This document shows, one piece after another, positions 15,007-19,925 of a stretch of DNA of 19,925 bases; the stretch's first letter is position 1; each line of letters begins with the position of its first letter. The position numbers were made by a program, and so were the translations under genes. The notes under the pieces are model-generated. The model saw only the letters and a program-made list of their open reading frames with translations, did not search any database and had not been told where the DNA came from. This DNA is from UBA10677 sp045654245. Lineage in GTDB: Bacteria; Bacillota; Clostridia; Christensenellales; Pumilibacteraceae. The stretch spans positions 1 to 19,925 of the forward strand of contig JAZOMX010000008.1 in the NCBI GenBank assembly GCA_045654245.1, in the 5' to 3' direction.

Positions 15007-16029
15007 ATGGATAAAAATATTTTAGTTACGGGTGGCGCAGGTTATATCGGTTCTCACACCGAAGTCGAACTTTTAGAGCGCGGTTATAACGTAATTGCCG
15101 TTGATAATATGGTTAATTCGTGCGAGGAAAGTATTATTCGCGTTGAACAGATTACGGGCAAAAAAATTAAATTTTATAACGCTGATTTGCGTGACAGAGA
15201 GGCTATGGAACGCATTTTCTCCGAAAATCAAATAGACAGCGTTATTCACTTTGCCGGTCTTAAAGCGGTGGGCGAAAGCGTACAAAAACCGCTCGAATAC
15301 TACGATAACAACATTTATGGAACGATAGTTTTACTTGAAACTATGAAAAAGTTCGGCGTTAAGAAAATCGTTTTCTCTTCTTCTGCTACCGTTTACGGTA
15401 CGCCCGAACGCCTACCTCTCGACGAAGAGTGCTCGCTTTCTACCACTAACCCCTACGGCTCGACCAAACTTATGCTCGAGGGCGTTATGAAAGACCTCTA
15501 CGTTTCGGATAACGAGTGGAATATTATTCTTCTCCGTTACTTCAACCCCGTTGGCGCGCACGAAAGCGGACTAATCGGCGAAGACCCCAAGGGTATTCCC
15601 AATAACCTTACGCCCTTTATTGCTAAGGTTGCAGGTGGAATACTAAAAGAAATTAGCGTTTTCGGTAACGATTACGACACTCCCGACGGAACGGGCGTTA
15701 GAGATTATATTCACGTGGTTGACCTTGCGCTCGGTCACGTTAAGGCGATTGAGAAAGTCAACGAGAGTGGCGTTCATATCTACAACCTCGGCACGGGCAA
15801 CGGTTATAGCGTTCTAGAAGTTATTAAAGCGTTCGAAAAAGCGTGCGGAAAACCTCTTCCCTATAAAATTTGCGCTCGTCGCCCCGGCGATATCGCGTCT
15901 TGCTACGCTAGAGTTGATAAGGCGAAAAAAGAACTCGGTTGGGAGGCGACCAAGGGCATTGACGAAATGTGCGCGTCGCTTTGGAAATGGCAAACTCTTA
16001 ACCCAGACGGATATAAAACGAAAAAATAA
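15007..16029 (+). CDS. galE: UDP-glucose 4-epimerase
   Basis: 340 aa, normal GalE length, extended short-chain dehydrogenase fold. Interconverts UDP-glucose and UDP-galactose with tightly bound NAD; relatives also act on UDP-GlcNAc or UDP-xylose/arabinose. Rossmann motif GGAGYIG (9-15), catalytic SSSATVYG (S124-S126) with Y150xxxK154 in NPYGSTK, and RYFNPVGAH for substrate binding. SD GGAGG 6 nt before the ATG. Followed 11 nt later by araD. Confidence 0.96.
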   Translation: MDKNILVTGGAGYIGSHTEVELLERGYNVIAVDNMVNSCEESIIRVEQITGKKIKFYNADLRDREAMERIFSENQIDSVIHFAGLKAVGESVQKPLEYYDNNIYGTIVLLETMKKFGVKKIVFSSSATVYGTPERLPLDEECSLSTTNPYGSTKLMLEGVMKDLYVSDNEWNIILLRYFNPVGAHESGLIGEDPKGIPNNLTPFIAKVAGGILKEISVFGNDYDTPDGTGVRDYIHVVDLALGHVKAIEKVNESGVHIYNLGTGNGYSVLEVIKAFEKACGKPLPYKICARRPGDIASCYARVDKAKKELGWEATKGIDEMCASLWKWQTLNPDGYKTKK

Positions 16030-16040
16030 TAGGATTTATT

Positions 16041-16736
16041 ATGTTAGAGCAACTTAAAAAAGAAGTCTTTGAGGCGAATATCGCTCTCCCAAAATTTGGA
16101 CTCGTTACGCTCACTTGGGGGAACGCGTCGGCTATCGACCGCGAATCGGGACTTATGGTAATTAAGCCTAGCGGTGTTAGTTACGAGGATATGACGGCGG
16201 ACGATATGGTCGTACTAGATATCAAAACGGGCAAGGTCGTAGAGGGCAAACTCAACCCCTCGAGCGATACTCCTACTCACCTAGAACTTTATCGCGCTTT
16301 CCCCGAAATCGGCGGTATCGTTCATACTCACAGTAGATATTCTACCGCTATTGCGCAAGCGGGATTACCTATCCCTCCGCTCGGCACTACTCACGCAGAC
16401 GCTTTTTACGGTGAAGTTCCTTGCACTAGAGCGCTTACCGACGAAGAGGTAAACGGAGAATACGAGAAAAATACGGGGCTTGTAATTATCGATACTTTCA
16501 AGGACATAAACCCTACCTCAATTCCCGCCGTTTTAGTTAAAAATCACGGGCCTTTCACTTGGGGAAAGTCGGCTATGGGTGCGGTTCACAACGCAGTTAC
16601 TCTTGAAGAGGTCGCTTTTATGTACTATCACGCAGTTACTCTTAACCGTGAGGCTACGGAAATAAGTCAAACTTTGCTCGACCGTCATTATCTTCGCAAA
16701 CACGGTAAAAACGCAACTTACGGTCAAAAAAAGTAA
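16041..16736 (+). CDS. araD: L-ribulose-5-phosphate 4-epimerase
   Basis: 231 aa, the same length as E. coli AraD. Class II aldolase/epimerase that converts L-ribulose 5-phosphate to D-xylulose 5-phosphate. GNAS (27-30), KPSG (42-45) and SSDT (74-77) form the phosphate/substrate pocket; zinc ligands are H95 and H97 (HTH) with H169 (KNHG). D76 and D120 and the near-C-terminal Y227 match the catalytic residues known in E. coli AraD (D76, D120, Y229). A modest AGGA lies about 8 nt upstream. Co-transcribed with galE. araA and araB are not present here. Confidence 0.93.
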   Translation: MLEQLKKEVFEANIALPKFGLVTLTWGNASAIDRESGLMVIKPSGVSYEDMTADDMVVLDIKTGKVVEGKLNPSSDTPTHLELYRAFPEIGGIVHTHSRYSTAIAQAGLPIPPLGTTHADAFYGEVPCTRALTDEEVNGEYEKNTGLVIIDTFKDINPTSIPAVLVKNHGPFTWGKSAMGAVHNAVTLEEVAFMYYHAVTLNREATEISQTLLDRHYLRKHGKNATYGQKK

Positions 16737-16744
16737 ATAAGTAA

Positions 16745-16780
16745 AAAAACAGTCTCGGCGCATTAGCCGAGGCTGTTTTT
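16745..16780. terminator. Bidirectional terminator (araD / sialidase-like gene)
   Basis: 15-bp stem (16745-16759 with 16766-16780, one T-G pair) with 6-nt loop GCATTA. AAAAA and TTTTT ends serve both directions. The right arm overlaps the last two bases of the sialidase-like gene's stop codon. Confidence 0.9.
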
Positions 16781-18149
16781 ATTTATTCCTAAAATCTTTA
16801 ATAACATCAAAAGTTTGATAATTCGAATTATGGAAACTATCCGCTCCGTTCATTGCCGTTCGACACACGAAAATTATATCGTCGCCGTGAAAATCGAAAT
16901 CGCAATACTGAAAACCGATTTTTCTCGCATCTTCTTTTCTATAATCGTAAATATCGTAGATAATTTTCCAGTCGTCTAGGTTTTCGCTCTTAATAAGCGC
17001 AAGATAATTCCTAGCCATTTGATTTTCTTCGTCGTAATTGATTGTTGCAACCGAATAATAGGCGTTGCTCTTACCGTCATACTTGATTGTGAATTTGCTC
17101 ATATTCGCAGGAAAATCAATTACCTTTGCAAAACTTAATTTCTCTTCGGGGTTAGAGGCGTTCACCTTATAGCACAACGCTTGGTGGTCTCCGCCAAACC
17201 TCATAACGTCATAGAGTTCGTCGTCTTTCGTTACGACGAGCGTACCCTCTATCGTCATTGTTGCATTTGGTAAATGCGCTATCTCTTTCGAGAACGGCTC
17301 GAATTCAATCGGAGGAGTAAAACTCCAGTTATCCGGTTTTAATAAATCGTCTTCAACCGCAACCGAACAAACCATAGCGGAGTGTCCGAAATCGCGATTA
17401 GACCACGACCCCCACTCCAAGGAAAAATATAATCTTCCGCCGAAAACTACGGGAGGTTGCGGATTTTTATGTAAACCCTCGCTACCGTTCTTTCCGTTTG
17501 CGCCTCGAAGTAAGGTTACAGGCGAGCCAAAGTTTTTTCCGTCGAACTTGCCTATAATTAAATCGCCGTATTCGGTACTGCAAGCAAGCATATACACTTC
17601 GCCGTTATGCGAAAAAAGTTTACCCCAAAAACAGGGCATTAATTCCGTTTCGTATTTCCAAGTTTTACCGTTATCTTTCGAACGGAATACGAGCGTTAAG
17701 TTTTGCGGATACGCGTGGGCGTATAAGTCCATCGAGGAAAGCAAATCGCCTTCTTTCGTGCGAACGAAGGAGGGAGAACAAAGAAACTTACCCGAAAAAG
17801 AATAATAGTCGTCGTCGGGATGTAAATAATTGACTACCGTCCCTACGCACTCGCCCGTTCTAGCCAAACGGACGGAACTCTTTGTGCCCTTACACGAAAG
17901 ATAAAAACAATAATCCTTACCCTCGCAAAGCCCGTTTATTTGACAAAAATCGTCCTCTATCTTGCCAAAAAAGAGCCACTCTTTCTCGTTCTTTTCCTTA
18001 TAAAAGACTTCGTATTCCTCGTTTTGCGCACGCAAAAACTCAAAATATACCGAGTTTTTCGACGGCACTATTCTCGTGATATAAATCTCGCCACGCCTAT
18101 CTATAAGCGGTCTATACGGAGTATAATTCCAACGAGTACAACCTCGCAT
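16779..18149 (-). CDS. Sialidase-fold (BNR/Asp-box beta-propeller) protein, cytosolic
   Basis: 456 aa, no signal peptide. Residues about 25-95 look like a fibronectin-III-type beta domain (YEVFYKEKNEKEWLFFG ... YCFYLS). From about 115 a propeller follows, with one clear Asp-box SKDNGKTW (157-164) and repeated beta-strand blocks of the neuraminidase superfamily. The arginine triad of true GH33 sialidases and a Y/F-RIP motif are not recognisable, so a different glycosidase or lyase activity is likely. Located 23 nt after a phosphoribosyltransferase gene; SD AGAGG sits in a hairpin. The ATG is supported by that SD. Substrate unknown; cytosolic location suggests action on imported oligosaccharides. 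Confidence 0.72.
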   Translation of the reverse strand: MRGCTRWNYTPYRPLIDRRGEIYITRIVPSKNSVYFEFLRAQNEEYEVFYKEKNEKEWLFFGKIEDDFCQINGLCEGKDYCFYLSCKGTKSSVRLARTGECVGTVVNYLHPDDDYYSFSGKFLCSPSFVRTKEGDLLSSMDLYAHAYPQNLTLVFRSKDNGKTWKYETELMPCFWGKLFSHNGEVYMLACSTEYGDLIIGKFDGKNFGSPVTLLRGANGKNGSEGLHKNPQPPVVFGGRLYFSLEWGSWSNRDFGHSAMVCSVAVEDDLLKPDNWSFTPPIEFEPFSKEIAHLPNATMTIEGTLVVTKDDELYDVMRFGGDHQALCYKVNASNPEEKLSFAKVIDFPANMSKFTIKYDGKSNAYYSVATINYDEENQMARNYLALIKSENLDDWKIIYDIYDYRKEDARKIGFQYCDFDFHGDDIIFVCRTAMNGADSFHNSNYQTFDVIKDFRNK

Positions 18150-18155
18150 AAGACA

Positions 18156-18184
18156 CCTCTAATCGAAATGATTTATAGTAGAGG
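18156..18184 (-). promoter_or_regulatory. Intercistronic hairpin masking a ribosome binding site
   Basis: Minus strand: CCTCTA (18184-18179, last codons of the phosphoribosyltransferase gene) can pair with TAGAGG (18161-18156, SD of the sialidase-like gene). A nested AATC/GATT helix encloses the ATTTC loop, and the upstream stop codon lies inside. A ribosome finishing the first gene would open it, so translational coupling is plausible. Confidence 0.4.
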
Positions 18185-18715
18185 AATAGATGCAAGATAA
18201 ATTACGTCGTCGCGGTCAGCGGCAGCGCCTTCTGCTAGCACCATCGCTTTTACGCAAATATCTCCGCCAGCCTTTTTTACTAGCGCCTCTAATCCCATAA
18301 GCGAACCGCCAGTCGAAACTACGTCGTCAACGATACCGACTTTCTTGCCCTTAAGGAGTTCGGCGTCGTGCGCGGAAAGATATAAAGTTTGAGTTCCACC
18401 AGTCGTAATAGATTGTGCGGAAACTTCGATACCGTCTTGCATATATAATTTCTTACTCTTTCTAGCAACGGCGTAAAAATCGTGTCCAAGTTCTCTTGCT
18501 ACTACGTGAGTAAGTTGAAGTCCTTTACTCTCTGCCGTAATTAGAACCTCTACTCCGCTATCTTTGATTTTCTTTGCAATAGATTTTCCACAATGCTCGG
18601 TTAATCCTTGGTTGCCGTGAAGATTAAAAAACGCAATTTTAATACCGGACGGCAACGGAAGAACGGGTAAAAACTCGTCGCGACCACAAATGTTTACTTT
18701 ATGAAATTCAGCCAT
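18173..18715 (-). CDS. Phosphoribosyltransferase (adenine/xanthine PRTase-like)
   Basis: 180 aa, type I PRTase fold. PRPP-binding loop VGIVDDVVSTGGS (126-138); an upstream ITAESKGLQL segment corresponds to the pyrophosphate loop of the Apt/Xpt group. It probably salvages a purine base, transferring ribose 5-phosphate from PRPP. The hood region differs enough from canonical Apt and Xpt that the base cannot be assigned. ATG 18715 is chosen for AGGAG 8 nt upstream; the longer frame would enter the promoter. Co-transcribed with the sialidase-like gene, an unexplained pairing. Divergent from marR. Confidence 0.88.
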   Translation of the reverse strand: MAEFHKVNICGRDEFLPVLPLPSGIKIAFFNLHGNQGLTEHCGKSIAKKIKDSGVEVLITAESKGLQLTHVVARELGHDFYAVARKSKKLYMQDGIEVSAQSITTGGTQTLYLSAHDAELLKGKKVGIVDDVVSTGGSLMGLEALVKKAGGDICVKAMVLAEGAAADRDDVIYLASIPLL

Positions 18716-18745
18716 TTCTTTTCTCCTAGGTTTTACTTCACTTAT

Positions 18746-18774
18746 ATTATATGACATTTTCTTTAAGTAGTCAA
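18746..18774 (-). promoter_or_regulatory. Promoter of the phosphoribosyltransferase gene
   Basis: Minus strand: -35 TTGACT (18774-18769), 17-nt spacer, -10 TATAAT (18751-18746). Predicted start at about 18739, leader about 24 nt. No purine riboswitch fits in a leader this short. Confidence 0.82.
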
Positions 18775-18821
18775 TTTTTTTTTACACAGAAAAAAACTCT
18801 TTTCTTTTACCATTTTTAGCG

Positions 18822-18850
18822 TTGACAATTAGCCGTAAAAATACTATAAT
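18822..18850 (+). promoter_or_regulatory. marR-cysE promoter
   Basis: Perfect consensus: TTGACA (18822-18827), 17-nt spacer, TATAAT (18845-18850). Predicted start at about 18857, leader about 25 nt with GAGGT before the TTG start codon. A promoter this strong normally needs a repressor. Confidence 0.88.
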
Positions 18851-18855
18851 AGTAT
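18841..18855. promoter_or_regulatory. Palindromic operator over the marR -10 box
   Basis: ATACTAT-A-ATAGTAT, a perfect 7-1-7 palindrome covering the whole -10 element, with a further ACTATT half-site at 18866-18871. The position and symmetry fit a dimeric winged-helix repressor, presumably the MarR protein encoded immediately downstream. Confidence 0.6.
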
Positions 18856-18881
18856 AGAAATAATAACTATTCGAGGTCAAT

Positions 18882-19307
18882 TTGGGTAAACTTTCTCAAA
18901 AAATTATAGAACTTCGCCTAGCAACTCGTCGCGCGTGTATGTGCGAGGACGGCGGTAGTACGAAAAAGAACACTTTGTCGCTTAAGACTAAAGTGCTATT
19001 TCTCATTGAAAAAGGTTGTTCTGCTCGTGAAATCATCTCCTCTCTCGTTATTGCGAAAACTAACCTTGCGCTAATCACTACCGAACTTTGTCGAGACGGT
19101 CTAATTACTAAGTCTAAAGGTTTAGTCGATAGACGAGAAGTTAATTTTACTCTTACCGAGGACGGTTATCGATATCTTGCCGAAAGGGAAAAATCAATCG
19201 AGGACGAAATAGGTTTTTATTTCGGTTCTGAAGAAGAATACGACCACGCAATCGAAGTTATTGCAAAGGCTATCGCCGTTTTGGACGGCAATAGTGAAGA
19301 ACTATAA
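18882..19307 (+). CDS. MarR-family transcriptional regulator
   Basis: 141 aa. Helical N-terminus for dimerisation, winged helix-turn-helix at about 33-95 (AREIISSLVIAKTNLALITTEL, wing KSKGLVDRREVNFTLTEDGY), and a C-terminal dimer helix. The start is TTG 18882 with GAGGT 5 nt upstream; the next ATG (codon 20) would cut off the dimerisation helix. A Cys-x-Cys pair (C19, C21), C46 and C70 could make it thiol- or metal-responsive. It lies 9 nt upstream of cysE, so the two share the palindrome-controlled promoter. Likely an autorepressor that also sets serine acetyltransferase levels (inference). Confidence 0.87.
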   Translation: MGKLSQKIIELRLATRRACMCEDGGSTKKNTLSLKTKVLFLIEKGCSAREIISSLVIAKTNLALITTELCRDGLITKSKGLVDRREVNFTLTEDGYRYLAEREKSIEDEIGFYFGSEEEYDHAIEVIAKAIAVLDGNSEEL

Positions 19308-19316
19308 GGTGACGCT

Positions 19317-19925
19317 ATGTTTGATAATATTAGAAAAGACTTAAAATCAGTAATGATTCACGACCCGGCGGCAAGAAACCGCTTTGAAGTCGTGCTTACT
19401 TATAGCGGTTTTCACGCGCTCGTTATGTATCGTTTTGCTCACTTTATGTATAGACATAACTATAAACTGATTGCTCGTATCGTTTCGCAATTCGCTAAAT
19501 TCTTGACGGGTATTGAAATTCACCCCGGCGCAAAAATCGGCTCGGGCGTGTTTATCGACCACGGCGAGGGCGTAGTTATCGGCGAGACCGCAGTGCTTGG
19601 CAACAACGTTGTGCTTTATCAGGGCGTTACTTTAGGTGGTACTGGTAAGGATAAAGGCAAGCGCCACCCCACTATCGAGGACAACGTTATGATTAGTGCG
19701 GGCGCAAAAGTTTTAGGCCCGTTTACCGTAGGTAAAAATTCCAAAATCGGCGCAGGTTCTATCGTGTTAAAGGAAGTTGCGCCAAACTCTACCGTAGTAG
19801 GCGTTCCCGGACGAGTCGTTAAACTTAAGGGTGTTAGAGTTGACGACCTAGACCAGTCTCTACCCGACACGATACTAGACGAACTAAACAAACTAAACTG
19901 CAAAGTAAACGCTCTTTATCGTTTG
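19317..19925 (+). CDS. cysE: Serine O-acetyltransferase (3' end outside the window)
   Basis: 203 codons visible, open to the window edge; the family is usually 170-270 aa, so only a short tail is missing. Makes O-acetylserine from serine and acetyl-CoA, the first step of cysteine synthesis. The N-terminal helical SATase region (HDPAARNRFE) is followed by left-handed beta-helix hexapeptide repeats. Active-site D81-H82 in FIDHGEGVVIGE, and the GGTGKDKGKRHP loop (107-118, H117) is intact. AAGGTGA lies 4 nt before the ATG, in the intergenic gap after marR. cysK could follow beyond the edge. Confidence 0.95.
   Translation, partial: MFDNIRKDLKSVMIHDPAARNRFEVVLTYSGFHALVMYRFAHFMYRHNYKLIARIVSQFAKFLTGIEIHPGAKIGSGVFIDHGEGVVIGETAVLGNNVVLYQGVTLGGTGKDKGKRHPTIEDNVMISAGAKVLGPFTVGKNSKIGAGSIVLKEVAPNSTVVGVPGRVVKLKGVRVDDLDQSLPDTILDELNKLNCKVNALYRL

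Overview
The window is a stretch of bacterial chromosome from a low-to-moderate G+C Gram-positive anaerobe, most likely a class Clostridia member (Firmicutes/Bacillota). Support comes from the partial 16S rRNA gene, an EndoA/MazF almost identical in its signature residues to that of Bacillus, CotF-type spore coat genes, strong Shine-Dalgarno (SD) sequences of the AAGGAGG type, and consensus TTGACA/TATAAT promoters. I cannot name the genus. There are no prophages, insertion sequences, CRISPR arrays or tRNAs.

Layout. (1) 1-758: 5' part of a 16S rRNA gene on the minus strand, fed by a textbook promoter at 936-964. (2) 1116-1796: a PHP-domain phosphoesterase on the plus strand, ending at a bidirectional terminator. 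(3) 1847-6650: uvrB-uvrA on the minus strand, divergent from the Y-family DNA polymerase dinB (6761-7993). (4) 7976-9828: a minus-strand unit with a consensus promoter, a cobalamin riboswitch with a terminator/antiterminator platform, a membrane-anchored DUF4430 (transcobalamin-C-like) protein, an ECF transporter S component, and finally a mazF toxin without a mazE antitoxin. (5) 9854-12313: recX-acpS-nnr with overlapping or abutting genes, apparently read as a leaderless transcript. (6) 12381-12958: two small Cys-rich CotF-like genes on the plus strand. (7) 12955-13084: an orphan minus-strand promoter followed about 60 nt downstream by a terminator hairpin, a candidate small RNA. (8) 13154-14928: a NifU-like Fe-S scaffold protein plus GGGtGRT protein, an uncharacterised but recurrent pair. 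(9) 14949-16736: galE and araD on the plus strand. (10) 16779-18774: a purine-type phosphoribosyltransferase and a cytosolic sialidase-fold protein on the minus strand. (11) 18822 to the end: a MarR-family regulator with a perfect palindrome over its own -10 box, followed by serine acetyltransferase cysE, cut by the window end.

How it fits together. Most of the window is housekeeping: rRNA, nucleotide excision and translesion repair, CoA/ACP and NAD(P)HX maintenance, and cysteine synthesis. The most system-like block is 7976-9828. A B12-sensing RNA controls a predicted surface protein whose only domain is related to the B12-embracing domain of animal intrinsic factor and transcobalamin, together with an ECF substrate-binding subunit. 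It lies between acpS-nnr and mazF, where many Firmicutes carry alr-mazE. Other points worth testing are the two probable leaderless mRNAs (recX, dinB), the 12955-13049 small RNA, the NifU-like/GGGtGRT pair, and the MarR-CysE unit.
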